Part shown: positions 44,316-53,384 of the stretch, piece by piece
How the letters are laid out: every line of letters starts with the position of its first letter
Position numbering within the stretch: position 1 is the first letter of the stretch
Source: Gammaproteobacteria bacterium
Lineage (GTDB): Bacteria; Pseudomonadota; Gammaproteobacteria; Ga0077536
NCBI GenBank assembly: GCA_024235015.1
Contig: JACKNG010000005.1
Location: 248,001 to 312,000 of the forward strand
Direction: 5' to 3'
DNA: 64,000 bases
Notes under the pieces: generated by a model
Told to the model about the DNA's origin: nothing
The model's input: the letters and a program-made list of their open reading frames with translations, nothing else
The model's database searches: none
Translations under genes and position numbers: made by a program

Positions 44316-45281
44316 TCACGGGTTCTCGGATCGTTTCTGCCCGGCCGGTGTGAACAGGCTGTCCACGCCTTCACGCAGGGCGACCTGCGGTCGCCAGCCG
44401 GTGGCCGCAGCGAGCGGCTGATTATTGCAGAGCCAGCGAGGCTCGCAAAGCTCGTTGACCTTGCCCGGGCTGAGCATCGGCCGGTAGCCGAACAGCCGCG
44501 CCAGGACCAGGTTGGTCCAGGCGAGCGCGCCGAGCAGTGCCCGGGGTACGGGCAGCACGAGCGCCGGCCGCCCGCGACGCGCGAGGGCCCTGAGATCATC
44601 CCAGCCATAGCCACCGGGGCGACCGTCGTCGAGGTCGAAGATCTGCGCGCGGCAGGCTGCGAAGCATTCGATCATCGCGCGCACGGCGCGCGCGAGGTCG
44701 GTGACGTGCAACAGCGACAGGCGCTGATCGGGAGGCCCCAGGCGCGGCGCGAAGCCGCGGCGCATGGCCGTGAACAAGGGCAGCATCTCGCGATCGCCGG
44801 GGCCATAGACCGCCGGCGGCCGCACGATCGTCCAGGCCAGGCCGTCCTGCGCGGCGAGCGCCGCCTCGCCGGCGCGTTTGCTCGCCGCATAGTTGGACAG
44901 CTGCGGGCGGCTGGCCGCTAGCGAGGACAGCAACAACACCCGCGGGTGCGCCATCGCCGCAACTGCGGCCTGCGCGAAACACCTCACGCCGGTGACGTTG
45001 GCGAGGGCGAAATCGGTCGCATCGCGACCGCGTACGGCGCCGGCGCCGTAGATCGCGAAATCCGCTTCGCGGAGGGCCGCGCACAAGCCGGCATGGTCAT
45101 CGAGTTCGAGATCGTGGACGCGCGCGGCGGGGTGGACGGCGGCGCGATGCGCCGAACGCGGTCGCACCACGACGGCCAGGTCGCAGCCCGCCGCGATCAG
45201 CTCGCGTTGGAGGTGGCGACCGATGAAACCGGTCGCGCCGGTGAGGACTATGCGGGGACGCGCCTCGGCACGCTCACCCAT
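44316..45281 (-). CDS. NAD(P)-dependent reductase, CerR-like
   Basis: A 321-residue extended short-chain dehydrogenase/epimerase. The nucleotide motif is VLTGATGFIGRHL (residues ~12-24). The catalytic YxxxK is in LSNYAASKRAGE, followed by VRPPAVYGPGD. In Caulobacter the homologous gene beside spt, cerR, reduces the keto group of the ceramide precursor. Start ATG 45281 overlaps the acyl-AMP ligase stop by 8 bp. Sugar epimerase activity cannot be excluded from sequence alone. Confidence 0.78.
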   Translation of the reverse strand: MGERAEARPRIVLTGATGFIGRHLQRELIAAGCDLAVVVRPRSAHRAAVHPAARVHDLELDDHAGLCAALREADFAIYGAGAVRGRDATDFALANVTGVRCFAQAAVAAMAHPRVLLLSSLAASRPQLSNYAASKRAGEAALAAQDGLAWTIVRPPAVYGPGDREMLPLFTAMRRGFAPRLGPPDQRLSLLHVTDLARAVRAMIECFAACRAQIFDLDDGRPGGYGWDDLRALARRGRPALVLPVPRALLGALAWTNLVLARLFGYRPMLSPGKVNELCEPRWLCNNQPLAAATGWRPQVALREGVDSLFTPAGQKRSENP

Positions 45282-47025
45282 GCGCCCCGGCAACGTTGCC
45301 GGCGTTGCCCGCGGCGCGCGCCAGGAAATCCTGTTTCGCCTTGGAGCGCGACAGCTTGCCGGACGAGGTGCGCGGCAGGGTTCGCGGCGGCACCAGGTCG
45401 ATGTGGCAGCTGATGCCGAAGTGGGCCGTGATCGACGCGCGGAGCTCGTCGACGAGCGCACGCACCTTGGCCGGGTTGGTTTCGCGCGACTCGACCACCA
45501 TCACCACCTGGTCGGCGCCGGTATCATCGGCGAAGGAGAACGCGGACACGTTGCCGAAACGAACGCCGGGCAGGCTTTCGGCCAGGTACTCGAGATCGTG
45601 TGGCCAGATATTGCGGCCATTCACGATGATGACGTCCTTGCGTCGCGCCGTCACCACGACGTGGTCGCCGACGCGGTAGCCGATGTCGCCGGTGTCGAGC
45701 CAGCCGTCCTCGGACAGGGCTTCGGCGGTGGCCGTGGGATTCTGGAAGTAACCCGACATGACGCTCGGGCCGCGCAGGCAGATACGGCCACACTGGTAAT
45801 CGGGCAGGTCGTTACCCTGGTCGTCGCGGATGGCCAGCGCGAAGCTGGGCAGGATCTTGCCGCAATCGACGAAAGTGAGCGTGCTCTCGGCCGCGGCTTC
45901 GGCTTCGTCGACGAGGTTGACCAGGCCGGTCGTCGACATCGCGTGCTTGTCGACCTTGACCGCGCTGATGCCGGAACCGAGCTCGGCGAAGCTGATCGCG
46001 AGTGCGCACTCGGCCATGCCGTAGCAGGCGACGAAGGCGCGGGGGTCGAAGTTGGCCGGCTCCAGCACGTGCGCGAACTGGCGCAACGGCTCGGGATGGA
46101 TGCGTTCGGCGCCGACGCAGGCAACCCGCCAGGAGCTGAGGTCGTAGCGGTCCTGGTCGGTCAGGCGCAGGCGCTTGGCACACAGCGCATAGCCGAACGG
46201 CGGGCTCGAGGATATCGTGCCGCGGTTCTGCGAGATGACCTTCAGCCACAGGCGCGGGCGCATGGCGAACGTGCGCGGGCTGAGGTAGTCCGCCGAGAGC
46301 TGGCTACCCAGGGGCAGGAGGACGAAACCGACCAGTCCCATGTCGTGGTACAGCGGCAGCCACGCCACCATGCGGTCGTTCTCGGTGATCTTGAGACCAT
46401 GCACGGCAATGTCGCGCAGGTTGGTCATCACCGTCTTCTGCGAAATCTCGACACCACGCGGGAAGCGCGTGCTGCCGGAGGTGTATTGCAGGTAGGCGAT
46501 TTCGTCGGCCCGCAGGGGTTCGAGCGTGCAGGCGGCTTCGGGCAGAGCGTCGAATTCCTCCGGCGTGCCGGCCTTGACCAGGTTGAGCCGCTCGACCGCC
46601 TGGCGCAGGAAAGCGACGTGGGAATCGGGGGCGACGGCGATCTCGGCGCCGCAGCTGTCGAGCATGCGCTCGAGTTGTTCGACGTAGGCCTTGCGGCCGC
46701 CGAGCTGGAAGCCAGCCGGCAGGGCGACCGGGATGTAGCCGGCGTACTGGCAGGCGAAGAAGAACCGATGAAACATCGGCTCGGTCTCGGCCACGATGGC
46801 GACGCGTGCACCGCGCTTGCAGCCCAGCCCGCGCAGGCGTCGCGCGAGCTGTTGCGCCTGCTCGCGCAGTTCGGCGTAGCTGACGACTGCGAACAGTTCG
46901 CCCTTGCCGTCGTAGAAGTTGTAACCGGTCTCGCCTTCGGCGGCGTACTCGAGAGCTTCTACCAGGGTATCGAAAGAGGCATTGCGCAAAGGCAATAACT
47001 TGTTGATTTTTGTAGCTTTCATCAT
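45274..47025 (-). CDS. Fatty-acyl-AMP ligase / acyl-ACP synthetase
   Basis: A 583-residue ANL-superfamily adenylate-forming enzyme. The P-loop-like motif is LQYTSGSTRFPRGVEIS (residues ~175-191), followed by WLPLYHDMGLVG, characteristic of FAAL/long-chain ligases, and the adenylate motif GWLDTGDIGYRVGD with GRNIWPHDLE. It should activate a fatty acid and load it on the nearby carrier protein. Starts ATGATG; the second ATG (47022) is equally possible. It opens the four-gene minus-strand group. Confidence 0.85.
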   Translation of the reverse strand: MMKATKINKLLPLRNASFDTLVEALEYAAEGETGYNFYDGKGELFAVVSYAELREQAQQLARRLRGLGCKRGARVAIVAETEPMFHRFFFACQYAGYIPVALPAGFQLGGRKAYVEQLERMLDSCGAEIAVAPDSHVAFLRQAVERLNLVKAGTPEEFDALPEAACTLEPLRADEIAYLQYTSGSTRFPRGVEISQKTVMTNLRDIAVHGLKITENDRMVAWLPLYHDMGLVGFVLLPLGSQLSADYLSPRTFAMRPRLWLKVISQNRGTISSSPPFGYALCAKRLRLTDQDRYDLSSWRVACVGAERIHPEPLRQFAHVLEPANFDPRAFVACYGMAECALAISFAELGSGISAVKVDKHAMSTTGLVNLVDEAEAAAESTLTFVDCGKILPSFALAIRDDQGNDLPDYQCGRICLRGPSVMSGYFQNPTATAEALSEDGWLDTGDIGYRVGDHVVVTARRKDVIIVNGRNIWPHDLEYLAESLPGVRFGNVSAFSFADDTGADQVVMVVESRETNPAKVRALVDELRASITAHFGISCHIDLVPPRTLPRTSSGKLSRSKAKQDFLARAAGNAGNVAGAHG

Positions 47026-47579
47026 GAATTGAGATGCATTGCTCTGACTGAATCAACGAGCCTCGCGCACGCGACTCGCTCCCCCTTGATACAGCGGGCG
47101 GGATTATAACTGGTTCGTAACATTTTTGAGGGTTTGATCCTCGAAATACTTGCCGCTGGCGATCGCCGGGGCGCGCGGTGGGCTGGACTTGATGATTGTT
47201 CGAATAGCCGCGCGCTCGAACCGGTTTTCGGATATGGGTGCGAATTTTCGTCGCCTGGGCCGCGATATGCAATCAATTATTTGCCCCACGCCGGCGATGC
47301 CGCGCGTGATGCGGCAAGGCCTTGGGACAGGTTGAACGGTTGAGGGTTCCGGACGGGTGATGGACCGGCAGGCCGGCAGGCAACCGATGTGGAAGCCGTG
47401 CCAGGCTTCTACATAGGACGGCGCCTACTCTTCACGGCAACCGCCGGCCTGGCGCCATTGTCGCGGCTCCGGGTGAAACCACGGCATCCGCGCGGCGGCA
47501 CTCACGCGCGGTTCGGGCTGGGCCCTGGGGTGACGATCGCAACCGGCCCGCAGCGGACCGTTGCCGCGGTTCACGGTAT
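47026..47579. other. 554-bp gene-free region between acyl-AMP ligase and imuB
   Basis: No credible gene. The left part (47030-47290) is AT-rich for this genome. On the minus strand a perfect TATAAT (47103-47108) lies 78 bp upstream of the ligase start, but the -35 is poor. The right part is GC-rich with no recognised element. Confidence 0.5.
47103..47108 (-). promoter_or_regulatory. -10 box of the acyl-AMP ligase/spt group
   Basis: TATAAT on the minus strand, 78 bp upstream of the ligase ATG. No clear TTGACA-like box is found 16-18 bp further upstream, so an activator may be needed. Confidence 0.45.
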
Positions 47580-49148
47580 TCATTCGAAGATGCCATGCAG
47601 GTACCACTGCCGCGCACCGTCGAGTTCGCGGTAGAGCCACAGACGATCACCACGCGGGTGGCAGGCGACGAAATAATCGCGGTCGAGTCGCTCCTCGCCC
47701 CACCAGGCGTTCTGGATGCGTTCACGTTCGGGTGCCAGTTGCAACGTGCCATGGAATATCGGTTGCCCGTTCCGCACGTGCAGGCGTACCGGACGATGCA
47801 GCAACCACAGCGGGCGGGGCGCGAGACGGGTCTCGTCGTGCGCCAGGCTGCGCCGTCCGGGCTGGTGGCTCACCATCGCCGGCAGACGCCGCGACGCCTG
47901 CACGGGATGGTGAACCGTCGCCATGCGCAGGCTGCGCAGGGCCGCCTCGCCGTAGCGTGCGCGCAAGCGATCGACGAAGGCGGCATAGGCCTCGCCTTGC
48001 GCGGCATCGCGTGCACCGAACAAGTCGTCACAGCGCGGCGCGCCGGTGGCAACGAGTTCGTCGACTTCGAGCAGGACACCGTGCACGGGAACCGCGAGTT
48101 GCCGGCGGGCGAGCAGTTCGCGCATCAGCAGCAGCAGGTGCCCGGTATCGCGCCCGGGACGGGCGAGTTCCAGTGGCACGCGCTCGCGCTGGCCGTCCCG
48201 CCCGAGCAGGAACCAGTGCAGGCGCCGGGCCAGGACCTGGCGGGCAGTCAGGAACGCCACCAGTTCCCACACCAGGCGCTCGACGGCGAGCATCAGTCCG
48301 CGTGCGTTGTCGACCTCCCAGGGCAGATCGATGGCGCCTTCGAAACGCCCCGGCAGCGCGAACGCCGGGCGCGGGTCGGGCAGCTGGCCGAACAGGCGAT
48401 CGAGCTGGTTGACCAGCTCGGGCGAGAATCGCCGGGCCAGGCCGCCACGCGGCAGGCGCCGGCAATCACCCAGGTTGCGCACCCCGAGCTGGGCCAGCGC
48501 ATCGCGCCAGGCTGCCGGCAGGCGCAGCGCGGCGAGCGGCATCCCGGCCAGCCGCGTGGCGAGCTGGCAGGTTTCGGTGATGATCTCGCGCGGCCGCGCT
48601 CGCGCCAGCAACCCCGCCGCCAGGGGGGTCGGTGCGACGGCGTAGTCGGCGCGGTAACCGAGTTGGCGCAGGCCGCGGCGCACGCGGGCGAGCAGCGCGT
48701 CGAGACCGCCGAACAATCTGAGGCTGCCGCGGATCTCCAACACCAGGCCGTCTTCACCCTCGGCACTGACCTGCGGCGAGAACTGCGTCGCCCATACGCA
48801 CAACTGGCGCAGGGCACGCGCCTCGGCGCGCGGATTACGCTCGACGAGCTCGAACCCGCCGAGCGCATGCGCGGCACCGAGCGGCAGCCCGGGACGAATG
48901 CCGAGGGCTGCCGCGTGGCGATTGCAGCACAGGATCTCGGCCCGGCGCTGCCCACCCTGCACGACCACCCGGGGCACATCGCCGGCGACCCCGCGCGTCA
49001 TGGCTTCCAGGGGCAGCAAGGGCAGGTGCAGGTGCAGCCACAGCGCGCTGCCAGCCGGTGCCGGCACACCCCGGCCGGTACGCGAAATGTCGTCGACGGC
49101 GCGTGACGGCACGCGGCCTTGACGCAACGACAAGGCGTTCACGGCCAT
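47580..49148 (-). CDS. imuB: ImuB, inactive Y-family polymerase-like protein
   Basis: A 522-residue ImuB (SOS mutagenesis adaptor). The N-terminus has LWLHLHLPLLPLEAM, where active Y-family polymerases have the DxD of catalysis; the acidic residues are absent, as usual for ImuB. Fingers and little-finger regions and the C-terminal QNAWWGEERLDRDYFVACHPRGDRLWLYREL block are typical. It links DnaE2 to the beta clamp in lesion bypass. No dnaE2 follows in this window. Confidence 0.9.
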   Translation of the reverse strand: MAVNALSLRQGRVPSRAVDDISRTGRGVPAPAGSALWLHLHLPLLPLEAMTRGVAGDVPRVVVQGGQRRAEILCCNRHAAALGIRPGLPLGAAHALGGFELVERNPRAEARALRQLCVWATQFSPQVSAEGEDGLVLEIRGSLRLFGGLDALLARVRRGLRQLGYRADYAVAPTPLAAGLLARARPREIITETCQLATRLAGMPLAALRLPAAWRDALAQLGVRNLGDCRRLPRGGLARRFSPELVNQLDRLFGQLPDPRPAFALPGRFEGAIDLPWEVDNARGLMLAVERLVWELVAFLTARQVLARRLHWFLLGRDGQRERVPLELARPGRDTGHLLLLMRELLARRQLAVPVHGVLLEVDELVATGAPRCDDLFGARDAAQGEAYAAFVDRLRARYGEAALRSLRMATVHHPVQASRRLPAMVSHQPGRRSLAHDETRLAPRPLWLLHRPVRLHVRNGQPIFHGTLQLAPERERIQNAWWGEERLDRDYFVACHPRGDRLWLYRELDGARQWYLHGIFE

Positions 49149-49190
49149 GTCCGCGACCTCGTCCGTGCCCCCGGCGCCGCTCGCACCCGC

Positions 49191-49850
49191 TCACGCATGG
49201 CACGTGGCCTCGGCCGGCACGATGCGACAACGTGCACCGCTCCGCCCACCGCGAGCCTTGAGCACCGTGAGTTCGAGTGGCCGGGGGCTGCCGTCGCCCG
49301 CCGCCGGGCTGACCTCGAGCGCCACGCGCAAGGGCGCCGGCGAAGCTTGCCGGGCCCGTGCCGGCGGCCGGAACAACACGCCCCAGGTGGCCCCGGCCTC
49401 GGCTGCCAGTTGCAGGCGACGCAGGGCGAGCATCGAGGCCTCGTCGAGCCAGGCCAGGGCCGCGCCGCAGCCGTCGAAGCGCAGGGCTTGCTCGCAGGCC
49501 CACAGGGCCTCGCCGTCACGCTCCGCAGCGGCTTCGGGCAACTCCACGACCAGCACGCGCGAGAGGTCGACCCCGTGTGCATCCAGCATAGGCGCATAGG
49601 GTGCATGCGGCGGATTGATCCAGACGACCCAGCGTTCCTCGCGGGTGATCGTGGCCAGCGCCGGCAAGACCGCGTGCAAGGCGCCGCGGGCCGCCGCCGG
49701 CGACAGGATCTCGGTCAGCCCGCTGCACGGCCAGCCACCGCCCGGGAGCATGGCATCGAGCGCCGCATGGCCGCTGGCCCGCACGGACCGCGGCGACAGC
49801 TCTCCCGCGCGCCAGACGCCGGCGCGACGTATCAGCTCCTCGAAGTTCAT
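49191..49850 (-). CDS. imuA: ImuA, SulA/RecA-like SOS protein
   Basis: A 219-residue protein of the ImuA group. LDAMLPGGGWPCSGLTEIL is the RecA-like start of the fold, though a full Walker A is not present. RWVVWINPPHAPYAPMLDAHGVDLSRVLVV is characteristic. Its ATG overlaps the lexA stop (ATGA), and imuB follows 42 bp later. Confidence 0.88.
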   Translation of the reverse strand: MNFEELIRRAGVWRAGELSPRSVRASGHAALDAMLPGGGWPCSGLTEILSPAAARGALHAVLPALATITREERWVVWINPPHAPYAPMLDAHGVDLSRVLVVELPEAAAERDGEALWACEQALRFDGCGAALAWLDEASMLALRRLQLAAEAGATWGVLFRPPARARQASPAPLRVALEVSPAAGDGSPRPLELTVLKARGGRSGARCRIVPAEATCHA

Positions 49851-50464
49851 CGCGTTGCGGTGCGCAGCACGCCCACCCCGCGGCCCTCGATGACGAGTTC
49901 CCGCTGGTTGAGATCGATTTCGATCGGGGCGAAGTCGGGGTTCTCGGCCAGCAGGCGCACCTTCGCGCCGCGACGCCGAAAGCGCTTGACGGTGACCTCG
50001 TCGTCGATGCGCGCCACCACGATCTGGCCATTGACGACCTCCCGCGTGGCATGCACGGCCAGCAGGTCGCCATCGAGGATGCCGGCGTCGCGCATGCTCA
50101 GGCCGTGCACGCGCAGGAGGTAGTCGGCACGCGGATGGAACACCGCCGGGTCGACCGCCTGGTATTCCTCGATGTGTTCGACGGCGAGCAGCGGCTGCCC
50201 CGCCGCGACCCGCCCCACCACCGGCAGGCCGGGTGTACGCAACTGCTCGTCCTCGACCACCCGGATGCCGCGCGAAGCCCCGGGCAGGAGTTCTATCGCG
50301 CCCTTGCGGGCCAGCGCGCGCAGGTGCTCCTCGGCCGCGTTGGGCGAGCGGAAACCGAGCGCCCGGGCGATCTCGCTGCGCGTCGGCGGCAGGCCGTGGC
50401 GCCGGATCGCGGCGCGGATGAAAGCGAGGATTTCGGCCTGGCGGGACGTGAGACCGGCAACCAT
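49847..50464 (-). CDS. lexA: LexA repressor
   Basis: A 205-residue SOS repressor. The winged-helix DNA-binding domain covers ~1-70 (LTSRQAEILAFIRAAI, PPTRSEIARALGF). The self-cleavage site is A88-G89 in VAAGQP. The catalytic pair is S123 (HGLSMRDAG) and K160 (EVTVKRF). ATG 50464 gives the usual start. Two LexA boxes lie directly upstream, so it represses itself and imuAB. Confidence 0.96.
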   Translation of the reverse strand: MVAGLTSRQAEILAFIRAAIRRHGLPPTRSEIARALGFRSPNAAEEHLRALARKGAIELLPGASRGIRVVEDEQLRTPGLPVVGRVAAGQPLLAVEHIEEYQAVDPAVFHPRADYLLRVHGLSMRDAGILDGDLLAVHATREVVNGQIVVARIDDEVTVKRFRRRGAKVRLLAENPDFAPIEIDLNQRELVIEGRGVGVLRTATR

Positions 50465-50472
50465 GACGACAC

Positions 50473-50488
50473 CTGTATATAAATACAG
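50473..50488 (-). promoter_or_regulatory. LexA box 1
   Basis: CTGT-N8-ACAG, a perfect match to the gammaproteobacterial SOS box (CTGTATATAAATACAG), 8 bp upstream of the lexA start codon. Confidence 0.92.
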
Positions 50489-50504
50489 GTGTAAGTATAT
50501 ACAG
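50489..50504 (-). promoter_or_regulatory. LexA box 2
   Basis: GTGT-N8-ACAG, one base off the consensus, directly adjoining box 1. Tandem boxes upstream of lexA are common and give tight autoregulation. Confidence 0.8.
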
Positions 50505-50592
50505 GCGACGTCCGAACTCAAGCCTGCACCGGGTCGTCGCCGGAGCCGGCCGGCGGGCGCGGCGCGTCATCAGCGCGCACGCCGCCATCCGG

Positions 50593-50598
50593 TATACT
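50593..50598 (+). promoter_or_regulatory. Possible -10 box of the isocitrate dehydrogenase gene
   Basis: TATACT in a GC-rich stretch, 75 bp upstream of the start codon. No good -35 box at 16-18 bp. Confidence 0.35.
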
Positions 50599-50672
50599 CC
50601 GGCGCCCGCGCGGCGCGCGCCGCCCGGCGCCGACGTCGGCGCCGCTCTCGCTCCAACGCCCCAGGAACCGCC

Positions 50673-51701
50673 ATGACCGACGCCTCCAGCCCCATTCCCT
50701 GCACCCTGTTCCCCGGCGACGGCATCGGCCCCGAGATCACCGCTGCCACCCTGGCCGTGCTCGATGCCCTCGGCGCACCGTTCGAATGGCATGCCCACGT
50801 CGCCGGGGCGACGGCTGCCGCGCGCGGCGACGATCCCCTGCCCGAGGCCGCGCTGGCCGACCTCCGCGCTACCCGCCTGGCGCTCAAGGGGCCGCTCGCC
50901 ACCCCGCTCGGCTCCGGTTACCGTTCGGTCAACGTGCGCCTGCGCGAGGCCTTCCAGCTCTATGCCAACGTGCGCCCCGGGCGCTCGCTGCTGCCGGACG
51001 GCAAGTTCCCCGACGTCGACCTCGTCCTGGTGCGCGAGAACACCGGCGGTTTCTACGTCGGCGTCGAGCACTTCATCCCGATCGGCGACGATCCCCACGC
51101 GGTGGCCGAGGCAACCGGCATCCTGACCCGCGAGATCTGCCGCCGCATCGCCGAGTTCACTTTCGAGTACGCGCTCAAGCACGGCCGGCGCAAGGTCACC
51201 GTCGTGCACAAGGCGAACATCCTCAAGTCGCTCACCGGGCTCTTCCTCGAAACCGTGCAGGACGTCGCCGCCGCCTACCGCGACCGCGTCGTGCTCGAGG
51301 ATCGCATCGTCGACAACTGCGCCATGCAGCTGGTGCTGAACCCGGCCCAGTTCGACATGATCCTGACCACCAACATGTTCGGCGACATCCTCTCCGACGA
51401 GGTCGCCGGCCTCATCGGCGGCCTCGGCCTCGCGCCCAGCGCCAACATCGGCAAGGACGCCGCGATCTTCGAGGCGGTGCACGGCTCGGCGCCCGACATC
51501 GCCGGCCAGGACAAGGCCAACCCGACCGCCCTGATGCTGTCGGCGGCGTTGATGCTGGAACACTGCGGGCATCTCGAACGCGGCCGCCGACTGCGCGAAG
51601 CGGTCGTGCGCACCGTGGCGACCCCGGCCACCCGCACCGGCGACCTCGGCGGGCCGCTCGGCACGCGCGCCTTCGCCGACGCCGTGATCGAGAATCTCTG
51701 A
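50673..51701 (+). CDS. Isocitrate/isopropylmalate dehydrogenase family (NAD-IDH type)
   Basis: A 342-residue beta-decarboxylating dehydrogenase. GDGIGPEITAA starts the fold. RENTGGFYVGVEHFI is the substrate-binding segment, KANILKSLTGLF the lysine region, DNCAMQLVLNPAQFDMILTTNMFGDILSDE the metal-binding region, and EAVHGSAPDIAGQDKANPTA the cofactor region. The short length and sequence fit NAD-dependent isocitrate dehydrogenase better than LeuB; the exact substrate is inferred. Confidence 0.85.
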   Translation: MTDASSPIPCTLFPGDGIGPEITAATLAVLDALGAPFEWHAHVAGATAAARGDDPLPEAALADLRATRLALKGPLATPLGSGYRSVNVRLREAFQLYANVRPGRSLLPDGKFPDVDLVLVRENTGGFYVGVEHFIPIGDDPHAVAEATGILTREICRRIAEFTFEYALKHGRRKVTVVHKANILKSLTGLFLETVQDVAAAYRDRVVLEDRIVDNCAMQLVLNPAQFDMILTTNMFGDILSDEVAGLIGGLGLAPSANIGKDAAIFEAVHGSAPDIAGQDKANPTALMLSAALMLEHCGHLERGRRLREAVVRTVATPATRTGDLGGPLGTRAFADAVIENL

Positions 51702-51713
51702 GGGGCTCGGCCG

Positions 51714-52085
51714 GTGGCCAATTCCTCGCAGGGTCTGGAACGCCTGGTCAAGGCCTTCGGCTACTCGATGAAGGGTTTCGCAGCGGGCTGGCGCCACGAG
51801 GCGGCGTTCCGCCAGGAAACCCTGCTCGCGCTGGTGCTGCTGCCGTGCGCGCCGTGGCTCGCGCGCGACCTCTTCGATGCCGCCGTCCTCATCGCGAGCC
51901 TGCTGATCCTGCTCATCACGGAGTTGTTCAACTCCGCCATCGAAGCCCTCACCGACCGCGTCGGCACCGAACATCACGAATTGTCGGGGCGGGCCAAGGA
52001 TCTCGCCTCGGCGGCAGTGTTCCTCGCCCTGGTGCTGGTCGCGGTTACCTGGGGCGCGCTGGCGTGGCTGCGCGTGGCCGGCTGA
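51714..52085 (+). CDS. dgkA: Diacylglycerol kinase DgkA
   Basis: A 123-residue membrane kinase with three helices. The signature ELFNSAIEALTDRV (~70-83) is intact, as is the amphipathic N-terminus with GWRHEAAFRQE. It recycles diacylglycerol to phosphatidate. GTG start 51714, 12 bp after the dehydrogenase stop. DgkA homologues can phosphorylate other lipid alcohols, including ceramide in vitro. Confidence 0.93.
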   Translation: MANSSQGLERLVKAFGYSMKGFAAGWRHEAAFRQETLLALVLLPCAPWLARDLFDAAVLIASLLILLITELFNSAIEALTDRVGTEHHELSGRAKDLASAAVFLALVLVAVTWGALAWLRVAG

Positions 52086-52088
52086 AAG

Positions 52089-53384
52089 TTACTTGGCGAG
52101 CGCGCGAGCCAGTTCGCGGCTGGTCGCCTGCAGGCGTTCGATGAGGACTTCCTGGAAGACCCGGTTCAAGCGTACCTGGGTCGGCAGCGACGCCCATTCC
52201 TTGTAATCGCGTTCGACCTTGACGATGGTCGAATCGCGGTTGGCCAGGACCGCCGCGGTACGCCCGATGTCGGCCAGGTATTCCATCTCGCCGAAGCAAT
52301 CCCCCGACTCCAGATCGCGGATGCGCGTGCCGTTGATGGCCACCGCAACCGAGCCGTCGGCGACGACGTAGAACGCGCGTTCCTTGGCACCCTCGGCGAA
52401 GATCGCCTCGCCGGCACTATAGTCGCGCCAGCTCGCCACGCGCGCGACCTCCTTCAGTTCGTTCTTGGAGAAATTGGCGAAGAAGCGCAGCTCCTTCATT
52501 TTCTCGATCTTCTGCTCCTCGCTCAGCATCACCGGCGAGCGCTGGAGGAGTTCGAGCACGTGATCGAGATCGACGACGATTTCATGCCCGTTCTGGTAGC
52601 GGCCGGCGAGATCCTTGGTCAGCATCTTCCTGACCACCCGCCACACCGCCTCGGGAACCTCGGCGCGCACGTCCGGCAACGGCGTCGGATCCTCGTTGAC
52701 CACCTTGTGGATGAGGCTGGACAGGCCCTTGGCCGCGAACGGCGGTGCGCCGGCCAGCATCTCGTAGAACACCGAACCGAGCGAGAAGAGATCGGATTGC
52801 GGCGTGAGATCCTTGTCCTGTGCCTGCTCTGGCGACATGTAGAGCGGCGAGCCGAACCAGCCGATGATCTGGGTCTGGTCCACGCCCATGCGCCGGGCGA
52901 TGCCGAAATCACCGAGCTTGGCCACGCCTTCCTCGGTCAGCATGATGTTGGCCGGCTTGATGTCGCGGTGCATGACGCCCTTGGTGTGGGCGTAATCGAG
53001 CGCGTCGGCGGTCTGGCGGATCAGCTCGCACACGCGCTTGATCGGCAGCAGCGTGTCCGGCTTGCAGTACGAGCGCAGGGTGTCGCCGCCGCTGATGTAC
53101 TCCATCACCATGTACGGCATGCCGTCTTCCTCGCCGGCCTCGTAGACCTTGAGGATGTTGGGGTGATCGAGCCGCCCGGCGGAGCGCGCCTCGTTGATGA
53201 ACATGCGCTTGGCCATGCTCGAGGAGTCGTCCTCGGCATCGGCATTGGTGGCAACCTTGATCGCGACGGGGCGATCGACGTAGTCGTCGTGGCCCTTGTA
53301 GACCACGCCCATGGCGCCCTTGCCGAGCACGTCGACGACGTCGTACTTGCCGATCTTCTGCGGCTTCTGATCCTGCACGCTCAC
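52089..53384 (-). CDS. Ser/Thr protein kinase with cyclic-nucleotide-binding domain
   Basis: A 431-residue soluble kinase. The G-loop is LGKGAMGVV (residues 20-28), the lysine K43 in VAIKVA, the catalytic loop HRDIKPAN (D141), DFG at 159-161, and SPE at 184-186. After ~300 residues a cyclic-nucleotide-binding domain follows (GEAIFAEGAKERAFYVVADGSVAVA, GDCFGEMEYLADIGRTA). There is no transmembrane segment. The GTG start overlaps the stop of the upstream PilZ-DUF1631 gene by four bases, so the two proteins are made together and may work together. Confidence 0.88.
   Translation of the reverse strand: MSVQDQKPQKIGKYDVVDVLGKGAMGVVYKGHDDYVDRPVAIKVATNADAEDDSSSMAKRMFINEARSAGRLDHPNILKVYEAGEEDGMPYMVMEYISGGDTLRSYCKPDTLLPIKRVCELIRQTADALDYAHTKGVMHRDIKPANIMLTEEGVAKLGDFGIARRMGVDQTQIIGWFGSPLYMSPEQAQDKDLTPQSDLFSLGSVFYEMLAGAPPFAAKGLSSLIHKVVNEDPTPLPDVRAEVPEAVWRVVRKMLTKDLAGRYQNGHEIVVDLDHVLELLQRSPVMLSEEQKIEKMKELRFFANFSKNELKEVARVASWRDYSAGEAIFAEGAKERAFYVVADGSVAVAINGTRIRDLESGDCFGEMEYLADIGRTAAVLANRDSTIVKVERDYKEWASLPTQVRLNRVFQEVLIERLQATSRELARALAK

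Noticed and set aside
47130..47340. Small open frames in the AT-rich gap before the acyl-AMP ligase
   Set aside because: Short, overlapping in several frames, no ribosome-binding sites or similarity.
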